DNA of 64,000 nt from Hymenopus coronatus (lineage: Eukaryota; Arthropoda; Insecta; Mantodea; Hymenopodidae). The notes beneath the pieces were generated by a model that saw nothing but the letters and a program-made list of their open reading frames with translations, was not told the DNA's origin and ran no database searches. Positions 45,201-57,700 of this stretch are shown in pieces. Within the stretch, counting starts at the first letter, position 1. Each line of letters opens with the position of its first letter. The stretch covers positions 57,462,501 through 57,526,500 of the forward strand of contig CM060899.1 of assembly GCA_030762935.1 (NCBI GenBank), given 5' to 3'. A program made the translations under genes and the position numbers.

Positions 45201-48200
45201 TTGTACACCTGCTGACCCACATAACTCTCCCAGCAAGGTCGGGAGTCCACATCATCACAGTAACACTCCCCAGGACGGCGATCATCACAGGCAACCTGGC
45301 GCAACGAGTACAGCAGCATGGCAAGCGAGGACATGCGCAGCAACACAGTGCGTAGCAGTGTGATACGCAGTACATACTGTGGACTGTATCGTTCCAATCC
45401 CACAAGGTAGCTGAAGAAGATTGGAACCAGCAAGTTAAGTCCTACAATAGCTGCTGACGGCAGGAACTCCAACACAAGCTTGTAAAGGTTGTGTTCCTCT
45501 GTCTTGTCTACATGTTCCAGGGAATACCTATGCAATAAAACGAATAATTAACATACAAGTGAAACTTTAATACCTAAACGCCAAAATGGTTCTTAGATCT
45601 TAATAAGGCTTTTAACTGTCTGGATAAAATATATTAATGCATTGTCCTGGGTATTAGAAATCTGGAATATAAATTAATATTATCTTATATGACTAATAGT
45701 AAATAATATGTAGTCCTAAATTCAACAAATGGTGATGAATATCTACTACTACAGAACTGATACACGAGTTCCTCAGGGATGTATCCTTGGACCTCTTTTG
45801 TTTATCTTGTATATGCACAATATCACTGATTATATTTATGTTGACACAAAATTAATACAATTTGCCGATGACACTAGAGTCACAGCCAATAATGCTACAA
45901 GCATAGTGCTAGAAAAAAAAATGAAATAGCTTCCAAATTACAACACTTTAAAATGATAACTCTAAGTATAAATCTAATGATAACATTTGGTACCAAAAAC
46001 ACTTACTGCACCTTTACATTTATATATTGACCACAAGCTAACAAACAGTGTTGACAAAATACAACTACAGTATTCTCGTGATTATTCGGGTAATGTGGGG
46101 GACATGTGTGAATAATCGAGAAGTCTGTAATTTAATGCTTTTAAAGTACAACATACATATGTAAATATAAAACTCTCCCCTCGGTGAGAGAAAGAAATAA
46201 AAAATCTGATGTGTTCCATTCACGTAATAACATTACCAAGTCTTTACATTTATAAAATCATTTTATATATGACGGGATACAAATCCTCAATGCAAACAAA
46301 CCCATACATTCATGATAATAAAAGTAACCTTGCTATTGTTATACATAGACTTAGCTATTTGAAAAGCAGTCAAGTTATGCTGGTGCAAAATTGCATAATA
46401 GGCTGCCAGTGAATTAAAAAATGTGAAAGTTACACAAAATTCAAATCCATCATACAAAGATATTTTAATAAAATGAATTATTCATTACAGGTATTTTTAA
46501 ATAAGCAACATGTTTATGTAATAAAATTTATTAATTTGATGCTATGGATACTTTTTGTACTATACATGCTTTTACAAAATGAAGCCAATTAATATAACGG
46601 TCTAAAGTTACTTAAAAACGCCTAAAAGGGTTTCAAAGCTGCGACATGAAACTTCAGACTAGTTCAAGTATAAGTATTTTGATTAAAAATTGATATTAAC
46701 AATATTTACATGACAAAATACATTCTGGGAATAGCTACTGAAGACCTCTTCATTCTGAATAGCTTTTGTATAACTAATAAACTATAAGAGATAAGACAAA
46801 GAGTTAATATAAAAAAATGTAGATCTCGTTAAAACATGCAATTTATGTCATATATATTTTTTTTTACGGAGTTAACCATTTCTGAGATATTCCTTGTTAT
46901 TAGTTTCAGTTTTAAAATACTTAAAACTTTTCTCATACAGTACTTTGTGAACTCCAGGCCATGAAAAGAAATGAATTTCAATCACAGAGTAAGCAACATT
47001 TAAAAACTTTTATTATTGGTTTAGCCTAGTGGATTCCTTTATTTCCCTTCTGCTTAGAAGGAAGCAATAACACCATTTTTGCTAATGTTTATCTCGATGG
47101 GCATGAAGTACATACAAGAATAAGCTTTTTAACAACAATTTATTACAGAGCTACATAGAAAGTCATATATATGGAACACATCAGAGTTATCAAAATATGA
47201 TGATTCATACTTATATTTGTTCCATTGGTTAAGCTTTTTCTATTTGGCAATCCTACTTTTGGGAAAGCTGAACGTTTTCTTCCTTGATAAAAAAAAATAA
47301 ATAAAATAATAAAACAAATTACAAAAAAAAAAAAAAAAAAAAAAATCTGATGTGCTCCATTCACATGACTTTCTCTATATCTCTGCAACTAATTATTGTT
47401 AAAAAGCTTATGTTTCTATTTACTTCATACTAACCGAGAAAAAATCAGTAGAAATAATCCTATTGCTTGCTTCCTTGTAAGTAGAACCGAAATAATCTGA
47501 TGTGTTCCATTCACATGACTTTCTCTATATCTCTGCAACTAGTTATTGTTAAAGAGCTTATGTTTCTATTTACTTCATACTAATCGAGAAAAAATCAGTA
47601 GAAATAATCTTATTGCTTGCTTCCTTGTAAGTAGAAGTGAAATAAGGGAGTACTATTGTTTAGAGTGATAGTCAAAAGTTGGTTGCTATGTGACTGAAGT
47701 TCCTTTGTTTGTATGGACTGGAATTGTTAAATTCCTGTATGAGAAAAGAATGTTTTTTAAAGCTGAAACCAAAAAACAAGGAGTATCTCAAAAACTCTCA
47801 ACTCCACAAAAAAAAATGTATGTAGGATAAATTGTGTGTTTTAAAGTGCTCTACATTTTTTGTCAATCTCTTATGGTTTAGCAGTTATGCAAAATTCCGT
47901 AAAATTCGTTCAGAATAAAGTAGTCTTCAGAGGCTATTCCCAGAAAATTCAAGATATACATTTTATTTGTCGAGTAAATAACTTTAATATACAAAATTTT
48001 AATCAAAATCATTAGAGCCATGTAAAGGGTAGTTTGGGGTGGGGGGATTTTTCTCAAAATCTTTGTGTCGCATCCCTGGAAGATACCAAACTTAAATAAC
48101 AACTTTGGTATTTTACCGACTTTTCGTTTTTGAGCTATCGTGTTCACAGACACATGGACACACACAAACACAGACCTTTTTCTGACAATGCTTTTTTTTG

Positions 48201-49755
48201 ATACAAGGGACCCTAAAACATATATTTCCGGTGAAATCTCGGTATTGAATTTTTGGGTGGAGTGCAATACCTTCTCTGTACACTATGTACATAGTACATA
48301 TAGAGAAAGTAAAAAAAATTATAATCATTATTATTGAAGTACTTAGGCTTTCACGGCATATTCTTCTCGTTCTCATTACTATTGTAATCGTCATTATTAT
48401 TATTGTTGTTATTATTATTATTATTATTATTAAATTAGGGCATTTAAAGGCTGTTTTTCCTTCTTTAAGCATTGCCACACCCTCCATTTACAACACTTTT
48501 GACTGGAACTCTGAAAGGTTTAAAAGATAAAATCAGACATACCTGAATGTGTAGTAAATTAGCAAGAGCGCGCCGGCGAGAACCACCAGCACAATGAGGT
48601 TGATGATACAGCGTGTGATCACCAGTCTCGTCATTTCTTCTCTGGATCGGTTTTGTCTTTCTTCCTCTAGCCTCTCCGCTTCCAAACAAGCTTTAATCTC
48701 ATTATACAGTGCCTTGTGTTTCATTATAGCAGACTTCTCATTGTGAATACAGTAGTCCCAGCCACCAAACACCAGGTTGCAGTACTGGTACAGCTGACCC
48801 TCGCCTTCCACTAGCCGCTCCTTGAAGCCCCTGGCTGCAGACTTGACAATAACTGCAAGACTTATTAGGAGATACACTACAGTGACTAGAATGTATGCCA
48901 ATGGCAGGTTATATGGAAGCTGGTTTGTTCCTAGGGTTTCGTAGCTATAGAACCCATAGAACATAATTGTTTTCTCCATACGCCCTGTACCTTGTGCCCA
49001 ATCGAAAAGGGAATAGTCTATCTCCACTGAATAGTTTGAGGAGCACTCCTCCACAAGCGTATCGTTATGGAGGGATTCCAGTGGCTCCAGAACAACAGTG
49101 GGTATGATAACAAAGGCAAGGATAAACAGAAAGATGAAAAGGTTGAGGAACATGAGCCATTTGAGGAAGAGGAAATATGCTACAACACCTGTCCCAAAGT
49201 TGCCTTCAATCTTTTTCAGACTATGACGCCAAAGTTCCAACTTGGAGTAGGTTTCCTTCCACCGGATCTTGAACCTTTGCCACACTTTTCTTCTCTGCCA
49301 TTTGAACTGGTCAAAACCCTGCAGCCTCAGCTTTGTTGCAGTCTGTTTGCAAAACACATTCACATTAGTAAAGTTTAAAGTGAAAAACAAAATACTATTT
49401 TTATAATTACTTCCAGGTGATCAAAAATAAATGGTTTAGAGTACAACCACCCTAAGAAGGAGCCAATTTATCACACTAAACAACATAATTCACAATATTT
49501 TGTGATTTAAATCTACAGTTTTGCATAAGAAAAGCAACAATGACATAATTTCAATGGAAGTGAAGCTATATGAAACCACAAAACTAATGTTCACCAACAA
49601 AATTCCTGGAGTTAATACAAATAGTGATCTGATTTTCTATGCACATAAAGCATTGAAATATATATAGAGTCGCCACAATGGAAATCCTGAGGGTAGGAAC
49701 TTTTCTTTAGCCAGGATTATTCCCCATCCTGCATAGAATTTGGAAGTATGAAGAA

Positions 49756-49831
<76 letters not shown>

Positions 49832-52800
49832 ATGTGTTACACAAATTCCATGAATGTCAACAGAGGATGCTATAAATATATTTCCTTGAATATAAATAAA
49901 GGACAGTCAAATCACAGAAAAAAAATAAAAGTTTTAGTCCATTAAACTCCATTCTGTCAATTTATTTAATAGCAATGAATTGCACAAAGTATGCATTTTT
50001 GGTACTTGTTAAAAAGCTTTTTGAGCCACATGCTTAAAAGGTTATTTAGATGCTACAGGATTTTCAACTAACTCTGTACAGTGGCTGCAATGGAAATCTT
50101 TACATTTTAAATGCAAGGAAAATCTTTACATAAACAATGTGCTCTTCTATACAAAAATGGTGGGCGGAGCTGCAAATCACATGATTCTCTAGTGCACAGC
50201 AGCAACTTGCTTACATTAGCAGTTCAGGTCTCAGTCTGTCTCTGGTATTTGCTGTACAGCGATTTGTTTGCTGTGTGTTGCTTTCATCCGATTTTTAATC
50301 TGTGTGCTGTTTTTGAAGGTGTGTATTTCTGCATCTAATACACAAAATGGGACGCAAGAAGCTAACTTAGGAGAAGACTCGTGCTTTAACTCTATTAGAG
50401 GTAATAGTAATTCGTGTAGCTACTGATCTAAAGGTTTCAAGACAAGCCATTTACGACCTAAAAAAAGCAGCAGCACTGTTGCCTTGTGGCACCACACCAA
50501 ATTGAAAAACAGGCTCAGGTGGTAAAAGAAAGACTTCACCGAGAACTTCTAAAATCTAGCAGACTCAATGCCTTGGAGACTCATGAAAGTGATACAAGTT
50601 AAGGGAAATACTAATTGTGCGGAGAAGTTAAAAATAAAACCATGAAAGTCAGTGTTTGTTGTTTTTATTACCATGTTGGTTGGTTGGTTGGTTGGTTGCT
50701 AATGCTGAGCATTTTGGAGTTCTTCCATGCGCCTTCTTGCTTTCCAGCATCGTAATGCTAGATCAGTCTCTTTCAGGTTTCTGCAGTTCTGAAGATGTAG
50801 TATATCCATTATAGTATCGTCTTCTTGACACAATAAACATCTAGGTGTATTGAAAATGTTTATTTTATGTAAATGTGCAGCTAAATAGTCATGTCTTGTA
50901 TACAAGCCAAAAAGTGCAACAGCTTTCAATCGTGGGTGGTCTGGAATTAAATTTTGTTGGCTTAATAGAATATTCCATTGTTTATTTTCACTGTCTTGAA
51001 TTAATTTTTCACGCAATTCTTGTTGGATTATTTTCTTAATTACCAATTTTGAAGATTGATATGATAAACATGATTTTGGAATCTGTTGTATCATTGTACC
51101 TTTTTTTGCTAATAAATCTGCCATTTCATTCAAAAATTCCACAATGTGAAGGAATCCATTGCAAAACTATTGTTTTTTTATAGAGATTGTAAATGTTTAA
51201 TACTTTGATGAATTTCAATAATTCTTTTTGTTGTGTATGTGTCTGATGTAATGGCTTGTATAGCCCCATGTAAACCTCTGGATTTGAAGGCTAATATGCT
51301 AACCACCAGATCACACAGTCTAAATTTGTTTACTGATACTAATTGATTTAGTGATTTATGGGATTGAATGACATTTAATGTGTTAAACAACATTCTATCT
51401 GACGAATGAAAATGAAAGGATTCTAATTTTAATAATGGTTGGCTATGCAAAGAGGCAACAATTAAATTGTAAAGCAGCAAATTAATTTAATGATGTGCTT
51501 CTGGTTCATGCTCCAACATTATTTTGAGATGTCATATCTCAATGACAACTTACAAACTGCAAGTACTTAAGTCCCAGGCTTTATAGTAGCCACTATTAGG
51601 TCATTTGAGATCTCCTTGTGGTTTACTGGGAAAAGCATGTCAGTTGGAGAATTTAGTGCTGAGCCGGCAAGTTGCCATGATAGCTCAGCAGTCAGAGCAA
51701 CTGAACAGAAACCAAGAGATCTGGGGCTCATATCCCAGCTATGGCATTGAATTTTTCAGTCCGACTGCTTGTAAATAAGAGAATACTAAAAACAGCTTAT
51801 CATGCATATTTTTATTCATTGATGACTATGGAATAATATTTTGGGGAAAAGCTAAAAAAGTATTCATTATGCAAAAAAATATGATGTGGTCCATTCAAAT
51901 GACTTTCTCTACATCTCTATAACAAATTATTGTTAAAAAGCTAATGCTTCTATTTACTTCATGCTAATCGAGAAAAAATTAGCAGAAATAGTCTTATTAC
52001 TTTATTCCTTGTAAGTAGAAGAGAAATAAGGGAGTACCATAGGTTAAAACGATAGACAAAAGCTGGTTGCTATGTGACTGAAGTTCCTTTGTTTGTATGG
52101 ACACGAGTTGACAAATTCCTGTATGAGAAAAGTATAAGTTTATCAAAGCTGAAACCAAAAACAAGGAGTATCTCAAAAAGGATCAACTCCGTGAAAAAAG
52201 TTTATATACTATAAATTGTGTGCTTTAATGTGCTCTACATTTTTGTGTGGTAAGTTTTTGTCCATCTTTTATGGCTTAGCAGTTATGCAAAATTCCGTAA
52301 AATTCATCCAAAATAAAGTCTTCAGAGGCTATTCCCAGAAAATTCAAGATATACATTTTATTTGGCAAGTAAATATCTTAAATATAAGAGAACGTAATCA
52401 AAATCGTTAAAGCCATTTTTAAGAAAATAAAAATTTTGGAAATTTTTTCCATATAAATGGTAGTTTGGGGTGGGGAGATTTTCTTGAAAATCTTCCTTGG
52501 AAGATATCAAACTTAAATACTAAGTTCGGTTTTTAACCTCTTTTCGTTTTTGAGCTATGCTGCATGCCCACGCACGCGCCACACACACACACACACACAC
52601 ACTGCTTTTTTTTTTTTTGATTCAGGGGGTCTCAAAACATATATTTCTGGTGAAATCTCTCCGTATGGAATTTTTGAGTACAATACAATACCTTCTCTAT
52701 GCACTATGTACATAGTATGTATAGAGAAAGTAAAAAGTAATAAGAATAATGGCAGAGGAAATATGATCAACTCACTGCAAACCACTTTTCAAAATGTTAC

Positions 52801-54728
52801 GAATTTTACCATTAGCCTGTGAATATATTCTAGCCATATTGTCATTTGTAATAAATAACCCAGAAAAGTTTACAAAAAATACAGATATTCATAACAAAGA
52901 GACCAGACATAGGCAGGACTTAAATAGACCAACAAATAATTTGCAGTTATTCAAAAAAAAGGTTTACTATAAAGGAATAGTTTTGTTTGATTCACTTCCC
53001 TCTTCTATTAAAGCATTACAAATGAACAAAAATAAGTTTAGATCAGAATTAAAAACATACCTTATTATTCACACCTTCTATACAGAGGAGGATTTCATTC
53101 AATCAAAAAACACTGATAATTATGTAACATTGTAAATATAAAAAACACAAATATTCTAAGAATGCAAGTGTACGAGTAGGCTTTTGGAAACTGACATGTA
53201 ATTGAAAATTATGCAAAACTGACACCTCTGAAGATTCATTGTCAGAGTTATTATTTATAAATAAATGTATTAATAAGTATGAATAAATATAATTCTTGAC
53301 ATGATCTTCATCCTAGAGTTTGGGCTTTGAGTCTAATCTCATAATAGGATCTATGTATGTATGACTACCTCTCCAACTTCTGTCCTACACACAGCTGGTG
53401 TATTTGGACAGAATGTTCGTCCCAAACATCAAAATCAGCCTTGCTTGGTAACTGAACATTAATTAAGTGCTGTTAAAAATAACAGATGAGCAAAACAGCA
53501 CATTCCAAATACATGAATGTACCAAATTTTGAGGTTAACATGGAAATACTGAAATTTTTGTGAAGGTCTTTGCATTTAGTAAATATGTGCCTAAAGAAAT
53601 GGCTTGACTATATTCGACTAAGCACTTTAGACCGTGAAGATGAAGTGCACACATCACCTGCTTTGGCACATAAACAGCTGTTTATGCTTATAGCTAAAGC
53701 TTTGTATGGATGGATGAATGAATTTTTTTGAACACTTTTCTTACATACAGTCCTATGCAAATTAATCTGAACAGAATAATTACATTGACAAAGATAATAT
53801 TGTTCCTGTGCTTGAATGACCAGGGAATTTACCTGACATTATCTCTGAAGAAAATTTGTAGGCTATTTACGAAAAAGAAATTGCAAAATCTGACTGTTCC
53901 ACAAAAAAATGTTTGATGTTAGCTTTAATTCGAGTGGGGTTTCATGATGATGATCTCAAAAATATGTGTTCCAATCTTGTGGAGCCAATGCATAATAGTG
54001 TAATGGAACTTATAAAACAGAAAGGACATATTAAGTATTAAGAAATGTAAATAGGAAATAATTTATCATTAAATTCATGAAAGCAAGAAAAATGCTGTGT
54101 TATTGTTCTGTTCTGATTATTTCACAAGGGACTATATTATTTACACTGTAATTACAATCATCTTTGTATTTACACAAATTTGTTGCTGATGCTTATAGCA
54201 TCGTTACCTCAGATTGCCTGGCTCCTTGGCCTTTTGACTTAACTGAGTACCTTAACTCTACTTCCCTCATCCTCTTTATAATCTTCTCTACTTCTTGGCC
54301 TTCCTAATCCTTTTTACTTTCCCTACATGTACTATGTACATAACGTATACATTGTATTGCACCCAAAAATTCTATACCAAGGTTTCACCGGAAATACATG
54401 TTTTGGGATCCCTGAATCAAACATTTTTTTTAGAAAAAGTGTGTGTTTGTGTGGGGGGAGGGGGGGGGGCATAGCTCAAAAACAAAAAGTCTGCTAAATA
54501 CCAAACTTGATATTTAAGTTCAGTATCTCCTAAGGATGCAACACCAAGATTTTCAAGAAAATCCCCCCCACCCCAACTACCCTTTACATGGAAAAAATTT
54601 CGAAAATTTTGACTTTCTCAAAACTGGCTAACTATCATGATTACAATCTCTTAAATTTAAGATATTTACATGACAAATAAAATGTATATCTTAAATTTTT
54701 TAGGAATAGCCTCTAAAGACTTCAGGAC

Positions 54729-54784
<56 letters not shown>

Positions 54785-57700
54785 TTTGCAAACTAGTAAA
54801 CCGTTAGAGATAAACAAAAACTTACTACACAAAAAATGTAGAGCTTCTTAAACCACACAATTTATGTCATATACATTTTTTTCCCTGTAGTTGACCATTT
54901 TCGACACATTTCTTGTTATTGGTTTCAGTTTTAAAATACTTTAACTTTTCTCAAGCAGGAACTTGTCTACTCCTGGCCATACAAAGAAACTTATTTCAAT
55001 CTCATAGCAACCACATTTTAGAACATATGACAGTTGGTTTAGCCTGTGTATTCCCTTATTTTCCTTTTACTTATAAGGAACCAAGTAGTAAGACCATTTC
55101 TGCTGATGTTTATCTTGATTAGCATGAAGTGGATAGAAGAGTAAGCTTATTAACAATAATTTGTTACAGAGATGTAGAGAATGTCATGTGAATGGAACAC
55201 ATCAGGTTTTATCTTTTATACTGTTCAAAAGTTTCCCTACCCTCCTATTCCTAGTTTTCCTGTTGGAATGTTTACTGTTACTATTTTTGTGCTCATTTTA
55301 TCCCATTTCTTTTCCCATATTTCTTCCCTCCACCTTGTTATTTCTGTACATTGTTAGATAATGGATATGCTCTTTCCCTCCACATAATTCACATACTTTC
55401 TTCTCTTTTGCTTTCAGCCCTTTGATATAAGGTGTTAGGGGTATGAATGTGCAGACTTCAATTGGCAACTTCCTGACGTTAAGCTGAAACATAAGTTCAT
55501 GTACCATTTTCCTTAAAGTGCATGGTTGCATAAATAAAAATTAAAATTGGTCAAATGTTTGATTGCAAATGTCACTTTTCCTTTATTGTTTACTTCTGCA
55601 ATTAGAATAGCAAGGTAGAGCTACACAGGATGAGTTAATCATGTTTTTATCATTTGTTGCTAAAATGCATCATTTAGCCACAAAATGATATTAAAGAATT
55701 GGATTCCAGTGTGTCTACTGGAATAAACACTTGGAAACTAGGTATCCACATTGGACATATGTGTAGACAGGAAGGTCAGGAATGTTTACAGTAATGTTGT
55801 GCCTCGACACGTTGCACAACAGGTGGTTGTGTCAGTGCTTCAGATGTGTTAAATGCATTCAGAACTATGACAGTCTTTACAAATCAAGAGTATCTAGATT
55901 GCTTCTTACTTATGGCAAAGCTCAATCCTTTAGATTATTACCGAGTGAGTCAAAAACCTCCAAACCGGCTGATTGGACTCATGATTCCACACTTCTGGCG
56001 CAGTTTTGTTCTGCTCTGGAAGTGCAGTATTGAGTTGACAGTGATTCAGTGTGGTTCAGTTATTACGAATGATTTATTATTTTGTCCTATACTTAGTCAC
56101 AAAGTGTATTATTGCTCAGCATATGTTTTCTACTGCACAGCATGTATTTATTTATGCTTCATATGTGTAACCCGGTCAGCACGCCAAGTGAAAGTCTTGC
56201 AGAAAGATTTTCAGGTGTAGAAATTCCAGGCATACAAAACTGAACTTTACAATAAATATCAGGCTAAAAAATCTAAAAGCCAAGATATAGTTCTTACCAA
56301 AGAAACATTAGACGACACTGGTCATCGTTTAGAGAATTCCCCTCAAAAATTGCTTAGGCATCTTTTACTACAGGTAGGCATTTCTTATGGCGCTATGCGA
56401 AGAGATACAGCGCACATTTTATGAGAACTCTCAATAGTGAATACAATGGCAAAATAGATGCACATTTAATATTTTTCATGGACAAGGCTTAGTTCCACCT
56501 TCATGGATGCGTGTGTGTATACAAAATAATCGTTATTGGAGCTCTGAGAAACCTAATATTGTCATTATGATCTCTGCAAACAGATTAGGTAGAACACAGA
56601 AGCTCCAACGAGGGTAAGGCAAAATTGGTTAACAGGCGAAGTCTGCTTGGATTCTAACAGAGCACATTTTGAGCATTTACTGTACATAAACATATCATAC
56701 TGTTGATGATGCGGTTATTGACCATTTCCTGTTTAACTAATATTCACAATATACCTGAATGAGGCATTTCCATAATTCACATTTGAATTTGCTTTATCTT
56801 TGATCAACAGACTAAATATTTTACATAGCCTCATGCAGCTTTCAGTTCAAGTCTTGTGAATACGATCAGATAGCTTGAAAGAAAACCCTCATTAGTGCTA
56901 GTAGCTGATAATAAACATACAGGCATGTGGCACACCAGATTTAAAGCACAAACCAAAAAGATTCAGTTCTTAAGTCCTACTCTATTGCCAGACTCTGCAG
57001 ATAATGTATTCAATTATGTTCAAATATCTCCGTTACTTTTCAAGATAGATGTAATTGTTATTGGACTTTATTATTCATTATGTTTGGATCTGCCATAAGC
57101 AAAATATGCACACTCATACCCCTGACACCCTGTATATCTCTCCCATCCTCATTCATGTCATTCCTTCCCTTTTATGTATTAAACCCTCCCCCATCTAAAG
57201 CCTTATAGTAATATATAAGTTTTTATTTTAAAGGAATATAAATTCCAATGCTAGATTACCTGCAGCTTTGCCTTGAGTTCCTTCTTCTGGGTCATACCCA
57301 CAGGCATTGCCTTTATCTGCATTATTTCCTCCCATGTTCGCTCCTCGTTAGAAAGGTTTTCTGCTGGAATTAAAGAAACGTAACACACATTCTTAAAAAA
57401 TCTTGGTATCACAAAAGCAGCTTAAAAATAATCTCTTAATATAAAGGTTCCAAAATGAAAATCCACAAACCCCTGGTACATGTGTTTCCTCTCCACTTTT
57501 ATGTTGCAACAGGAACTTCATTAATTCCTGGTAATCATTATCCGACAAAACCTATTCAGATATAAAGCTAACTCAGGTGTAATATAAATTTTTATTTTTA
57601 GAGAGTTGATGCTAAAAGTAGGTCTTTTACCAAATGTCAGTAGTGTTAAAAGTAGAAATTTATGTCGCTTGCGTTATAAAATTATAACACTCCAATGTAG

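Noticed and set aside
45154..45405. 83-codon minus-strand frame and plus-strand frame at 45107-45355
   Set aside because: Shadows of TMC exon d in other frames.
48113..48530. Isoleucine-rich frames on both strands
   Set aside because: Produced by ATT-rich simple repeat and the end of repeat R.
48465..48689. 74-codon minus-strand frame, and 49067-49378 on the plus strand
   Set aside because: Shadows of TMC exon c.
49748..49945. Frame rich in VCVCVC
   Set aside because: Translation of a long (GT)n microsatellite.
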